8,720 nucleotides of DNA from Marinospirillum sp. (GCF_014859565.1 NZ_JACUUA010000140.1:1-8720); one strand, 5' to 3'. Positions 1 through 8,044 are shown, numbered from the stretch's first letter. The notes: a model not told the origin generated them from the letters alone. A program made the numbers and translations.

Positions 1-272
1 ATCTGGAACAGCTTTTCCCGTTTGATTTCGGCTTCCTGCTTGTTGACCCCATGACCCAGTTCACGCTGATAGCCAGGATCATTCACCAACTGGGCAAATA
101 GGACCGCACGGGCCGCCGCCAAAGGACGACGCGCCCACCATAGATGAAGGGTGCTGGGGTGGCCGTGGCGGATTGATTTCTCGCGTGCGGCAGCGACGTT
201 AATATCATCCAGCGGCAGCGCCACTTCGATGAGTTTTTTGGGGGATTTGATGGGAGTCATTACAGTATCCAT
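1..272 (-). CDS. DUF1156 adenine-specific DNA methylase, N-terminal part
   Basis: Only the first 90 or so residues are in the window; the frame is open to position 1. The translation contains [14 protein letters not shown], then [20 protein letters not shown] and [16 protein letters not shown], the hallmark N-terminus of DUF1156 proteins (COG1743, adenine-specific DNA methylases with a Zn-ribbon, typically about 900-1000 aa). Family knowledge suggests S-adenosylmethionine-dependent adenine methylation of DNA, here probably the self-marking arm of a defence system. The catalytic motifs lie outside the window, so activity cannot be judged. Two in-frame ATGs are possible: 272, one base after the stop of the upstream HNH gene, and 260, which has a GGA about 8 nt upstream. 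The first has no clear Shine-Dalgarno and would rely on coupling. It is the last visible gene of the cargo operon. Confidence 0.88.
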   Translation of the reverse strand, partial: MDTVMTPIKSPKKLIEVALPLDDINVAAAREKSIRHGHPSTLHLWWARRPLAAARAVLFAQLVNDPGYQRELGHGVNKQEAEIKREKLFQ

Positions 273-273
273 A

Positions 274-867
274 TTAAAGCACCGTCGCCAGCAGATGACG
301 AAAGGGCGACTGATTTAAAAAGAGATCCAGTTGTTCCGGCTGGTTTTTCAGCACCTCTAGGGCGCTGTTTAGCCAGCGCTGGCGGTCAGCGACTAAGGTG
401 CTGTCTTTGTTCAGGCCCAGCATATCGCGGGTTTGCGTCACCTGATGTCGCTCGCGGCGTGTTAAGCCTTCAACCGGTTGCAGGCTGCCATCGGTGGTGG
501 ATAGTGTCCATTGTTTATTGCAACCTGGGCCGGGTTCGATGGGCAGCAAGCCATCTTTTTTCTTCTGGCCACAGGTTTGCGGGTTGATACAGCCGTGGGC
601 GTAGTTGGTGTAGGTAAAACAAAGCGCTGGCTGGCCATTGGTTCCTGACTTGGGTTTGATATGTTCTAGCTGCCCTTCAGTAGCGGTTAACAGCCTTTCA
701 CAATAGACGCATAGCCCCTGCTGATCCTGATTCAGCGCTGCTTTAACACGTTGTTTAACGGGCTGAAACCTTTGATCGTTCCAAAGGCTGATATCCGCAT
801 TCGGGTGCTGTTGCAGAAATTGCGTTAGCTCAGGTACTCCACCGGGCCTGTGTTGCAGTTCTACCAC
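274..867 (-). CDS. HNH endonuclease-like protein, PtuB/TIGR02646 type
   Basis: This 197-aa protein has the layout of the TIGR02646/PtuB HNH family: a Cys pair C53-x2-C56 in LCVYCE, then E68-H69 in LEHIKPK, an Asn at 88 in the YTNYAHGC segment, and further Cys at 93 and 99 (TCGQKK). The Cys residues probably bind a structural zinc while H69 and N88 would be in the beta-beta-alpha-metal nuclease site. In Septu, and in retron Ec78, this kind of protein is the nuclease partner of an ABC-like ATPase. Exactly such an ATPase gene ends 2 bp upstream. The start is GTG at 867, chosen because AAGGAAGG inside the end of the ATPase gene lies about 6 nt upstream and no in-frame ATG gives a full-length family N-terminus. 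The methylase gene follows after 1 bp. The family call is firm; nuclease activity and Septu function are inferred. Confidence 0.85.
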   Translation of the reverse strand: MVELQHRPGGVPELTQFLQQHPNADISLWNDQRFQPVKQRVKAALNQDQQGLCVYCERLLTATEGQLEHIKPKSGTNGQPALCFTYTNYAHGCINPQTCGQKKKDGLLPIEPGPGCNKQWTLSTTDGSLQPVEGLTRRERHQVTQTRDMLGLNKDSTLVADRQRWLNSALEVLKNQPEQLDLFLNQSPFRHLLATVL

Positions 868-869
868 GG

Positions 870-2411
870 TTAACCTTCCTTGTTGTGTTGTCGCTGTGCC
901 AGAAAGCGCCAGGTTGCTAAATCACTGTCGTGGACCTGATAACCAGCCTGTTCCAGCTTGGCCAGTAGTGTTTGCGCTTCTGGGCTTGATTCCTGATTTT
1001 TTCTGACCATTAGCTCATAACGGCGAATATCGTCCAGCAGCGGTAGATCCGGGGTTTTGTGGGTACCTAAAATACGGGTCAGGGCATCACCGGCTTCATG
1101 GGCCAGTGGGCTGAAGCTTGGTGTTGTTACGTTAATACCGGCTTCATCATTGCGAATCATACGGATACACTCCGCCGGAACCGTACTCAGCACTTGGGGG
1201 CTATGGGTGGTAACGATAAACTGGGTCAGCGGAAAGGTCTTTAACAGATCGGTTAAGACCCGCTGCTGCCACTGTGGGTGCAGGTGTAGATCCACCTCAT
1301 CAATCAGCACCACACCAGGGGTGTATTGCAAGGGTTCACATTCAAGGTTTTCTAAATTGATCTTCTGCAAAAAAGGCTGCTGTTTTATTGGCTGAAAGTC
1401 ATGATCATAAAGTTTGGCTGTATCTGCATTACGCTCAAACAGCTCCACATTGGCGATACCCTGACGGCGGGCGTAGTCCATCGCCAGAGCCAGCATACTC
1501 TGATAGCCCTGGCTGAGCTGGTTGACCAGTAAAGGAGATGGCCCCTGTTCAGCATCGACTACCAACTTGCGTTCTTTATTGATGCGAGGATTGCGGTAAG
1601 CCTTACCCAGCAGGCTTTCCAGCGCCGAGCGTACAGTTTGCAGAATCGGGCTGGGATCAAAATCATTTCCTTCAACGTAGCGGTTTTGGCGCAATTCAGC
1701 CGCTTCTTCTGAATCAAACCACACCAGCAGCTCCCGCATGTCGGTGACAGCATTCAATGACTGATGCAAGGCGGTGGTCGGGTAACTGTAGTTAAGTTCG
1801 TTATCACGTAAACGCTGCGGCAGAGTAAAGTTCCCTCGGCCGACCCCGTAATAGGCAAACACCGGCAGGTAATCTCTTGCTTCAGTACCAAAGCTGTCCT
1901 GAATACGCAGCAGCTCTTGGTGTAGCACCTGCTGGCCGATCTCCTGAGCTGGTTTTTTACCTTTTATACTGGCTTGCCAAGTGTCCCACTTTAGACCGCT
2001 GGTGGTTTCGATAGCGATTCGGGCAATTTCTGCTCGTTTGGTAAACTCCCGTTTACGACCTTCGCCCCATCGGGTAATGCGAAAGTCCTTGTCTTCAATG
2101 CCGGTTGGATCTGTTTTTTCCAGTTGCTCATCATCAGTTGGCAGCTCATTACCCAAACGCTGGTTAGCAGAGGACAGCCAGTTCACGGCTGGTGCCAGCG
2201 CTGTGGCAATACCATCCAGTATCGCCGTTTTACCTGCACCGTTTGTTCCAACAATCACGGTCAGATTGGGATGAAGGTCCAGCGTCAGGCGCTCAAAACA
2301 GCGGTAGTTTTCAAATTTGATTTGCTTCAACCGAAAAGCAGAAAGATCGCGCACCTCTGTACCCTTAGCTTGTGAAGTGCCCTCGTGCACTGAGTTGGTA
2401 TTCAGGCTCAT
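870..2411 (-). CDS. ABC/AAA-type ATPase, PtuA-like partner of the HNH protein
   Basis: A 513-aa cytosolic ATPase of the RecF/OLD/SMC-like class. Visible motifs are FENYRCFE near residues 33-40, Walker A GTNGAGKT at 55-62, an ABC-type signature LSQGYQ at 299-304, Walker B VVLIDEVDLHLHP at 367-379 with catalytic-type E372, and an H-loop TTHSP at 401-405. All nucleotide-binding elements look intact. ATPases of this kind pair with TIGR02646 HNH proteins in Septu (PtuA-PtuB) and retron Ec78 systems, where the ATPase controls the nuclease. About 62 residues separate signature and Walker B, longer than the roughly 20 usual in ABC ATPases, so residues near 320-363 look like an insertion. The start ATG overlaps the helicase stop by one base (TGATG), with AGGA about 9 nt upstream, so translation is probably coupled. 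The HNH gene follows after 2 bp. Confidence 0.88.
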   Translation of the reverse strand: MSLNTNSVHEGTSQAKGTEVRDLSAFRLKQIKFENYRCFERLTLDLHPNLTVIVGTNGAGKTAILDGIATALAPAVNWLSSANQRLGNELPTDDEQLEKTDPTGIEDKDFRITRWGEGRKREFTKRAEIARIAIETTSGLKWDTWQASIKGKKPAQEIGQQVLHQELLRIQDSFGTEARDYLPVFAYYGVGRGNFTLPQRLRDNELNYSYPTTALHQSLNAVTDMRELLVWFDSEEAAELRQNRYVEGNDFDPSPILQTVRSALESLLGKAYRNPRINKERKLVVDAEQGPSPLLVNQLSQGYQSMLALAMDYARRQGIANVELFERNADTAKLYDHDFQPIKQQPFLQKINLENLECEPLQYTPGVVLIDEVDLHLHPQWQQRVLTDLLKTFPLTQFIVTTHSPQVLSTVPAECIRMIRNDEAGINVTTPSFSPLAHEAGDALTRILGTHKTPDLPLLDDIRRYELMVRKNQESSPEAQTLLAKLEQAGYQVHDSDLATWRFLAQRQHNKEG

Positions 2412-5400
2412 CAGTTCTTGTCCTGCGCTGCTTTGGATAATAGGTATTTCAGCTCATAATTCACAGACGGTACACCAAAATCTGGCTCTCGGGTAAAGGG
2501 GTTTTGGATGTAATAGGGGCCTTCGTAGTCTTCGCCATCCACCAGCACCACGGCCAGCCAGAATTTTTCTGCACCCTGGTTCAGGGCATAGCAGATTTCA
2601 TTGCGACTGACGGTAATCACTTCCTGACCTTTGGCGCGGCCTTTCACTTCAATGTGTCGATCCGGCAGAAGGCTGCCATCCGCTTGTGGCTGAGGGCGTG
2701 CAGTAATATCCCAGCCGCATTTTTCTGCGGAAACATCTTTTACACTGCGCCCCAGGGCTTTTTCATGCTGAATCACGGCCTGCATGGCGATCTGCTCAAT
2801 ACGCGCCCGTGAGGCAGCATCCACGGCAAATTGTGTCTCGCCCTTCTGGGTGGCCAGGTAGCCTTGTGGGATCACCAAGGCCCCACCGATCACGACCGGG
2901 GTGCTGGAGACCACTTGTTTCATGTCGTGCAGCTCACGTTTGCGCTGCTCTAGGCGGGCGGTTAACTCTTCCACCGTGCGTTTGGCATTTTGGGGCTGCA
3001 AGCGGGGTTGCTTACCGGCTGCCACCTCGTCAGTCAGTTTCATGTAGCGATCTGACCAGTAGCTGATTTCTTTCACCAAACGCTCATTCACTGCCGCCAG
3101 AATTTTATTGGATTGGGTTTCGCGGCGGTATTTCACTTCTTCATAGTGCCCCGGAACCAGATGCTGGCTGGCATAACGGAGTGCCAAGCTTTCAAGGTTG
3201 CCGCTTAGCCAAGGGGCTTGCAGCAGGTTTTTTAGATAGGGTTGGTCGGCTGCATCGATTGGCTGCAAATCCAGATGCGGTGCCCAGCCTTCATGCTGCG
3301 CCTGGCCCTGCTCGTTGATGCTGACAAACTGCAAGCGACGGGATGCGACCTTTGTTTGGTTGTTCTTGGCTGCATCCAGGCCCTCACGCACGCTGTGGTC
3401 AATCATGAAGAGCACACGGGGTTCGGTGGAGTCGTCGTTGGGATCAACCAGAACAGCGCCTTGCTTGAGCTTGTTGCGATGGGCTTCAAGCACCAGATCG
3501 GTGGTGGTGGCCATTAAAGGGTGCCCCGGATGAATCAGGCTGGCCATGGGTTTGCCATCCACGCGAATCTGGTCTTTTTCAAAACAAACACGCTCGTATT
3601 TTTTCAGCACTGGAGTGCGGGTTTCACCGATCACACGGTCGCGCTCACGAATGGCTGCGGGTACATGGCGGATTTCGTAGCGGCTGCCTTCTCTGGCTCT
3701 CAACTCTCCCTGCAAGAGCTGAAAAGCCTCAGTGAAGAAGGCTCGAATAAAGTAGGGCTGAAGTTTTCGGGCCTCGGCTTTTTCCATTTCTTCTTTGACT
3801 GCATAGAGCTGCTCAAGCCCCATGTGTTGATCCACCAAGGCGTTTCGCTTGATGATTTCTTTCAGGTGCTCGGTATCCAGCGCTCCCTCGATCACCTGAT
3901 TCAGCCGGGCTTTGACTTCAGGCGACTCGCCATAGCGTATGGCTTCCATCAGCAGATCATGCAGGGATTGGTTCTCGAAGGCTTCCCCCAGAATGTCAAA
4001 AACCTTGCCACCAAGCGCCTGTTTTTCGATTTCCAGTTTGTCGAACAGCTTCTGGAAAACTTCACCTTCGCGGGTTTCATTGGCAACCAGGTTCCACAGG
4101 TGGCACACCTCGGTTTGTCCGATGCGGTGAATCCGGCCAAAACGCTGCTCTAGCCGGTTGGGGTTCCAAGGCAGATCGTAATTCACCATCAGGTTAGCGT
4201 TTTGCAGGTTGACCCCTTCACCTGCGGCATCGGTGGCGACCAGCACAAGCACATCAGGATTGTTACGGAACTGCTCCTGTACCTTGCGGCGTTCATCGCG
4301 GTTGGTGCTACCAGATATGGTGGTGACTGATTCAGGATTACCCAGTAAACCACTGATGCGTTGCACCAGATAGTTCAGGGTGTCTTTGTGCTCGGTAAAA
4401 ATGATGAGCTTACGGCGTGCGCCACCCTGGGTGTACATTTCTGGGCGATCTTGCAACAGGTGAGAGAGTTCTTCCCATTTTTTATCGTTGCCGGATTGCA
4501 CCACAGTCAGCGCCTGATACTCTAGGTCTTTCAGGATCAGGATTTCTGCTTCTAGCTCTGGGATGGTCTCCGCCGCCGTGGCTTGATCCACCACCTGTTC
4601 GGCATAGAGTTCATATTCCTCTGCACTGAGCTCTTCATCCAGTTCGCTGAAGTCTTCAGGGAGATCCAGTTTGCGGGTGACCTGATATTCACCCAAAGTT
4701 TCCGCCAGATTGCGCTGTACTGCGTGGCCTCGGGCAACCAGCTTCATTTCATCCAGACGTGACTCCAGCCGCTTACGACGGCGCTTTAGGGACTGGTAGA
4801 TGGCCTCTGGGCTGGATGCCAGACGACGTTGCAACTGGGTCAGTGCGAACCCTACGGTGCCCTTGCGTTTGCCATCCAGATTATCGGCGCGGTTCATTTC
4901 GTTGCGAACGTAATCGGTGACCTGGCTGTATAAAAGCGCCTCGGCCTCGGAGAGCTGATAATTGGCTGTGTAGGCTCGTCGCTCTGGAAACAGGGGCGTT
5001 CCATCAAACTTCAGCAGCTCTTCTTTTACCATCCGGCGCATCATGTCGGAGACATCAACCTTGTGGGCACCTTCCCGGAATTTGCCATAAAAGCGATCAC
5101 CATCCAGCAGTGAAAGCCAGATCTGGAAGTCTTCTTCCTTGCCGTTGTGGGGTGTGGCCGTCATTAGCAGAAAGTGTCGGGTAATCGAACCCAGCAGCTC
5201 TCCTAGTTGGAAGCGTTTGGTTTTGTTGATCTTGTTGCCAAAGTAGTTGGCAGATAGCTTGTGAGCCTCATCAACGATGATCAGATCCCACTCGGTGGCT
5301 TTGAGCTTTTCTTGTAGTTCTTCATTGCGTGAGAGCTGATCCAGACGGCAAATCAGTTGATTGGCTTCATTAAAATAATTACCGGATGCACACTTTTCCA

Positions 5401-5962
5401 TCTTATCGCGGCCGAAAATTTCAAACTCAACGCCAAATTTTTCCAGCAGCTCATCCTGCCACTGGTCACTGAGTCCACCGGGTGAAACAATCAAAATCCG
5501 CTTGGCATCCGCTCGCAGCAAAAGCTCACGAATCAGCAGACCGGCCATGATGGTTTTGCCCGCACCGGGGTCATCCGCCAGCACAAAGCGCAAGGGTTGT
5601 CGGGGCAACATGGCTTCATAAACGGCAGAAATCTGGTGGGGCAGAGGTTCTACATTGGATGTGTGCACGGCCATCATGGGGTCGAACAAAGCGGCCTGAG
5701 TAATCCGGTAAGCTTCCAGTCCTAATTTGAAGTCGGCACCGGGTGCGTCAAATGCCCAAGGCCGTCCGGCTTGTGCTAATTCCAAGCGATTTTCATCACT
5801 GCGAAACAGCATCTGCTCACTGAACCCACCCTGGCTATCTTTGTAATAGACCGTCAGTGCACCTTCACCTAGGGGTTCAGTGGCAACAACGCGCACCACT
5901 TCATCCTGGCTGGTCAGACCACGAATCTGGGCATCCTTTTTGATGTCTTCAAGCTTGAGCAT
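2411..5962 (-). CDS. SNF2-type superfamily 2 helicase with C-terminal DUF3883 domain
   Basis: A 1183-aa helicase/translocase. Motifs in order: PHQ near 108-110, motif I DDPGAGKT at 130-137, motif Ia around [13 protein letters not shown] at 156-168, DEAH box at 231-234, motif III MTATPH at 267-272, motif [14 protein letters not shown] at 518-529, motif V with [12 protein letters not shown] at 576-587, and motif [13 protein letters not shown] at 606-616. The core resembles the HepA/RapA/DrmD branch of Swi2/Snf2 enzymes, which translocate on DNA. Residues about 1075-1175 form a DUF3883 domain with GWDI (D1085) and HIEVKGRA (E1105, K1107), a PD-(D/E)xK-like arrangement. Charged segments near 385-410 and 990-1015 may be coiled coil. 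It is first in the cargo operon; ATG 5962 is preceded by GGA with 8 nt spacing. Similar helicases occur in DISARM (DrmD) and with DUF1156 methylases, but DISARM membership is not supported here. Confidence 0.9.
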   Translation of the reverse strand: MLKLEDIKKDAQIRGLTSQDEVVRVVATEPLGEGALTVYYKDSQGGFSEQMLFRSDENRLELAQAGRPWAFDAPGADFKLGLEAYRITQAALFDPMMAVHTSNVEPLPHQISAVYEAMLPRQPLRFVLADDPGAGKTIMAGLLIRELLLRADAKRILIVSPGGLSDQWQDELLEKFGVEFEIFGRDKMEKCASGNYFNEANQLICRLDQLSRNEELQEKLKATEWDLIIVDEAHKLSANYFGNKINKTKRFQLGELLGSITRHFLLMTATPHNGKEEDFQIWLSLLDGDRFYGKFREGAHKVDVSDMMRRMVKEELLKFDGTPLFPERRAYTANYQLSEAEALLYSQVTDYVRNEMNRADNLDGKRKGTVGFALTQLQRRLASSPEAIYQSLKRRRKRLESRLDEMKLVARGHAVQRNLAETLGEYQVTRKLDLPEDFSELDEELSAEEYELYAEQVVDQATAAETIPELEAEILILKDLEYQALTVVQSGNDKKWEELSHLLQDRPEMYTQGGARRKLIIFTEHKDTLNYLVQRISGLLGNPESVTTISGSTNRDERRKVQEQFRNNPDVLVLVATDAAGEGVNLQNANLMVNYDLPWNPNRLEQRFGRIHRIGQTEVCHLWNLVANETREGEVFQKLFDKLEIEKQALGGKVFDILGEAFENQSLHDLLMEAIRYGESPEVKARLNQVIEGALDTEHLKEIIKRNALVDQHMGLEQLYAVKEEMEKAEARKLQPYFIRAFFTEAFQLLQGELRAREGSRYEIRHVPAAIRERDRVIGETRTPVLKKYERVCFEKDQIRVDGKPMASLIHPGHPLMATTTDLVLEAHRNKLKQGAVLVDPNDDSTEPRVLFMIDHSVREGLDAAKNNQTKVASRRLQFVSINEQGQAQHEGWAPHLDLQPIDAADQPYLKNLLQAPWLSGNLESLALRYASQHLVPGHYEEVKYRRETQSNKILAAVNERLVKEISYWSDRYMKLTDEVAAGKQPRLQPQNAKRTVEELTARLEQRKRELHDMKQVVSSTPVVIGGALVIPQGYLATQKGETQFAVDAASRARIEQIAMQAVIQHEKALGRSVKDVSAEKCGWDITARPQPQADGSLLPDRHIEVKGRAKGQEVITVSRNEICYALNQGAEKFWLAVVLVDGEDYEGPYYIQNPFTREPDFGVPSVNYELKYLLSKAAQDKN

Positions 5963-5993
5963 GTTTGATATCCGTGCCTTATGAAATCATGTC

Positions 5994-6007
5994 CAAATTT
6001 AAATTTG
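5994..6007. promoter_or_regulatory. Perfect 14-bp palindrome CAAATTTAAATTTG upstream of the helicase
   Basis: The sequence equals its own reverse complement over all 14 bases. It lies 32 bp upstream of the helicase ATG, where a dimeric repressor could block transcription or where transcription might start. A protein-binding role is inferred from symmetry and position only; AT-rich palindromes also arise by chance. Confidence 0.45.
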
Positions 6008-6034
6008 AGGGAGTGTATAGATCTCCCTGCTCAA
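6005..6034. repeat. Imperfect inverted repeat TTGAGGGAG / CTCCCTGCTCAA
   Basis: The left arm TTGAG-GGAG (6005-6013) pairs with the right arm CTCC-CTG-CTCAA (6023-6034), interrupted by three unpaired bases, around a 9-nt centre. It overlaps the end of the 14-bp palindrome by three bases. As RNA it could form a hairpin in the helicase leader; as DNA it could be a second operator half. Neither strand has a T-run placed as in an intrinsic terminator. Confidence 0.4.
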
Positions 6035-6114
6035 AGCTCTTGTTGTGAGAAGCTATTTTGGTAGGTAGCATTGCTGAAAGGACGTAGAGCACAGCATGCT
6101 AGAAGTGTTCCGTA

Positions 6115-6146
6115 GTAGGATGGGAAATAAGCGAATAGCATCCTAC
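6115..6146. repeat. Inverted repeat GTAGGATG ... CATCCTAC
   Basis: Two perfect 8-bp arms (6115-6122 and 6139-6146) flank a 16-nt AT-rich spacer. If the promoter candidate at 6170-6198 is real, this repeat lies within the first 50 nt of the cargo operon leader. It could be an operator or an RNA hairpin. Only a weak T-rich stretch follows on the plus strand, and none on the minus strand, so a terminator is unlikely. Confidence 0.4.
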
Positions 6147-6169
6147 ATTTGTGTTTCTCCATTTTCTCA

Positions 6170-6198
6170 CTTTTACCAAACATGCATGGCTATTGCAA
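6170..6198 (-). promoter_or_regulatory. Candidate sigma-70 promoter for the cargo operon
   Basis: Read on the minus strand, TTGCAA (6198-6193) and TAAAAG (6175-6170) are separated by 17 bp, and TGG directly precedes the -10 box as in an extended -10 element. Transcription would start near 6163 and give a leader of about 200 nt before the helicase ATG. Each hexamer matches consensus at only four of six positions, so this is tentative. Confidence 0.35.
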
Positions 6199-6288
6199 CA
6201 CGATTAATATCAAATCAAACTCACACAGCAACACAATATGACTATGCGACTCGCTCGACAATCCCTTGCCGAGCCAGGCTTGATGAAG

Positions 6289-6558
6289 TCAGTCAAGGCT
6301 GCCCTGCAAATCACTAGGGATGGCTCCAACCAGTTTGGACTGCAGAAAATCCAGATCAATCGGTGACTCTGCATACTGAGTCAGCATCTGCTGGGTCCAC
6401 TGTTCAATAGCAGTGTGATTGTCGTAGAAGTAAGGAAGGCCAAGCAGTGCTGCCATTCCATGACCTTGCCGAATCCTCATACGCTGAATCAATCCTGACG
6501 CTAGTTGAAACGCAGAAGGGGTCACCCACATCTTCATGCTGAACTTGCTGTTATACAT
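6289..6558 (-). CDS. Small 89-aa protein of unknown function, coupled to the integrase
   Basis: I do not recognise this protein. It is 89 aa with no signal peptide, membrane segment or metal motif. It has an amphipathic stretch around residues 15-40 and an acidic, leucine-containing C-terminus. Evidence that it is real: its ATG overlaps the integrase stop by 8 bp (the ATGTATAA arrangement), and AGGAG lies 7 nt upstream of it, a very good ribosome binding site. It is therefore probably co-translated with the integrase and could be an accessory factor for integration or excision, but nothing in the sequence proves that. No other gene lies between it and the cargo control region. Confidence 0.6.
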   Translation of the reverse strand: MYNSKFSMKMWVTPSAFQLASGLIQRMRIRQGHGMAALLGLPYFYDNHTAIEQWTQQMLTQYAESPIDLDFLQSKLVGAIPSDLQGSLD

Positions 6559-7789
6559 TGTTGGTCTCCTGCATCAGTGTTGCCAAAGGGGATTGATCCG
6601 GTTGTGAACCGACCTGCGTAAACTCGCTGGCCAGGAGTCGGTCAAACGCTGAACCATCACGGCGTGTCAGGTTGGGCACATAACGTGAATAAACCCGAAA
6701 CAGCATTTCGGTGGTGGTGTGCCCCATCTGCCGTGCAATCCATTCGGGGTTTTCACCAGCAGCCAGCCATAGGGTCGCTGCGGTATGGCGGGTCTGATAA
6801 GGCCTGCGCTGTTTTAAGCCAAGATGCCTGAGCAGTGGATACCAAACCCGCTTGGTCACGTTGTGGTGGCTCAGTGCAGCTCCTGTGCGGCTGCAGAACA
6901 CCAGGTCATGTTGATGCGTGGTTTCCCACTGCACCTTGAGTGCCTCATACACCGGCTGGGACATGTGGATTTCCCTTTGTGAGCCATCCGTTTTGGTGGT
7001 GGTCATTTCACCACCCACCCAGGTTTCCCTGATCAGGATTTGCCGACGCTCAAAATCCACATATTTCCAGAGCAGTCCGTCAACTTCTCCGGTACGCATT
7101 CCAGTGAAAAACCGGACGGTGTAGTAGGGTCTGAAGTCTTCACGAACAGACCGCAGTATTTGCTGAACCTCTTCAATGGTGAACGGCTCCACATCGGTGC
7201 GGGGCACCTTCAGCGATTTGATTCCCTTCCAGGGTGAGTTAAAATCGTAACGATCAGCGGCTTCATTAAGCATCATCCGCAAAGGTGTCATCACCTTGTT
7301 GATGGTGGCAGGACTGAGAGGACTGTTCTTTTGCGCGGGTTCTTTGGCGAGAGTTGCGCGAAAGTTCAGTAAGTCTGCCTTGGTGATGCTGCTGATTACT
7401 TTTTCTCCAAACGCTGGAATCACGTAAGCCTTCAAGTTGGTTTGAACCGTACTGCGGTGGCTGTTACGCCACTCAACCTGCTTCTCTTCAAGCCAGATTT
7501 CAGCAAATTCAGCCAGCGTTGGAATGTCGCTGCCGTCGTCCTTATCGCCGTTCATCTTGATGCCGCGTTTCTCCCAGTCAGTAAACTGAGCCGCTTTTTT
7601 GCTGTTGGGAAAGTAATGCGCGTAACAAAAGCTGCCTAGCGTGATTTCGGCTTCGATCCGATCCAGGATTTGTTTGGCACGCCGCCGGTTGGCAGGTGTG
7701 TCTTCGAGCTTGGTGTATTCGCGGCAGCGATTTCCTTTATAACGAAAGTCGAGGAAAATTTTGCCGCCACGGCTATTGATTGCTCCCAT
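6551..7789 (-). CDS. int: Tyrosine recombinase/integrase of the island
   Basis: A 412-aa phage-type integrase. Residues 1-60 (SRGGKIFLDFRYKGNRCREY region) resemble the DUF3596 arm-binding domain, residues about 90-185 a SAM-like core-binding domain, and about 200-375 the catalytic domain. Catalytic residues are R232 (GMRTGE), K266, R334 (PYQTRHT), H357 (MGH) and the nucleophile Y367 (VYSRY). The usual first His of the HxxR box is Tyr (Y331), as in a known subset of phage integrases. It would catalyse recombination between the island and the tRNA-Arg site about 900 bp away. ATG 7789 has GGGGAG about 6 nt upstream and lies 12 bp after the AlpA-like gene, so both share a transcript. Both ends and all motifs look intact, so it is probably active. 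Confidence 0.95.
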   Translation of the reverse strand: MGAINSRGGKIFLDFRYKGNRCREYTKLEDTPANRRRAKQILDRIEAEITLGSFCYAHYFPNSKKAAQFTDWEKRGIKMNGDKDDGSDIPTLAEFAEIWLEEKQVEWRNSHRSTVQTNLKAYVIPAFGEKVISSITKADLLNFRATLAKEPAQKNSPLSPATINKVMTPLRMMLNEAADRYDFNSPWKGIKSLKVPRTDVEPFTIEEVQQILRSVREDFRPYYTVRFFTGMRTGEVDGLLWKYVDFERRQILIRETWVGGEMTTTKTDGSQREIHMSQPVYEALKVQWETTHQHDLVFCSRTGAALSHHNVTKRVWYPLLRHLGLKQRRPYQTRHTAATLWLAAGENPEWIARQMGHTTTEMLFRVYSRYVPNLTRRDGSAFDRLLASEFTQVGSQPDQSPLATLMQETNNV

Positions 7790-7801
7790 TCTTGTCTCCC
7801 C

Positions 7802-8017
7802 TTAGCAAACGCCTGACATCAAGGTGTCGATAGCTGGTGCGTGGAACATGTCTTTCTCAATCTGCTCCCAGACATACAGAATCTTGCGGCCACCGAATGG
7901 GCGCAGATAGTGAACCCCTTCGATTAGCACTGCATCCTTCAGCTGATTGCGAATGGTGTGTGGCTCATATTTGATTCGTGCAGCCAGTTCTTCAGTGGTC
8001 AGGTAGGTGTATGACAT
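7802..8017 (-). CDS. AlpA/excisionase-like HTH protein
   Basis: A 71-aa DNA-binding protein. The N-terminal YLTTEELAARIKYEPHTIRN segment is a winged/MerR-like helix-turn-helix of the HTH_17 type found in AlpA regulators and recombination directionality factors. It is followed by a GVHYLRPFGGRKILY wing and a helix ending near residue 60. It lies directly upstream of the integrase in the same operon, the standard place for an excisionase that also regulates int. AAGGAG is 6 nt upstream of ATG 8017, and a near-consensus promoter precedes it. The likely binding sites are repeats in the att region or in its own promoter. Regulator versus excisionase cannot be decided from sequence; it may be both. 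Confidence 0.85.
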   Translation of the reverse strand: MSYTYLTTEELAARIKYEPHTIRNQLKDAVLIEGVHYLRPFGGRKILYVWEQIEKDMFHAPAIDTLMSGVC

Positions 8018-8044
8018 AAAATTCTCCTTAGATTGATCTTAAGT

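Larger units (their letters stand above)
5963..6288. other. AT-rich control region between mobility genes and cargo operon
   Basis: This 326-bp gap holds no convincing gene. A short plus-strand reading frame (6096-6317) was judged spurious. The gap contains a candidate minus-strand promoter (6170-6198), an 8-bp inverted repeat (6115-6146), an imperfect inverted repeat (6005-6034) and a perfect 14-bp palindrome (5994-6007). The sequence is visibly more AT-rich than the flanking genes. It is the only sizeable gap upstream of the helicase and therefore the natural place for control of the whole defence operon. No clear intrinsic terminator for the integrase operon was seen here, so read-through from it remains possible. 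Confidence 0.6.

Noticed and set aside
1981..2375. Two overlapping plus-strand frames opposite the ATPase N-terminus
   Set aside because: Both are antisense to the Walker A region of a clearly intact ATPase and have no family resemblance.
274..2411. Retron Ec78-type system
   Set aside because: The ATPase and HNH pair fits, but no reverse transcriptase or msr-msd RNA region was found next to it; the adjoining gaps are only 1-2 bp.
3521..4153. A 210-codon open frame on the plus strand
   Set aside because: It lies wholly antisense to the helicase gene, whose motifs IV-VI region it overlaps; the product has no recognisable domain and simply mirrors the coding bias of the real gene.
1..5962. Class 1 DISARM
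   Set aside because: The helicase resembles DrmD, but no DrmA, DrmB (DUF1998) or DrmC is visible, and the methylase is of the DUF1156 type. Genes beyond the left edge could change this.
6096..6317. A 73-codon plus-strand frame in the control region
   Set aside because: No good ribosome binding site, product rich in Arg, Cys and Ser without family resemblance, and it runs antisense into the better supported 89-aa gene.
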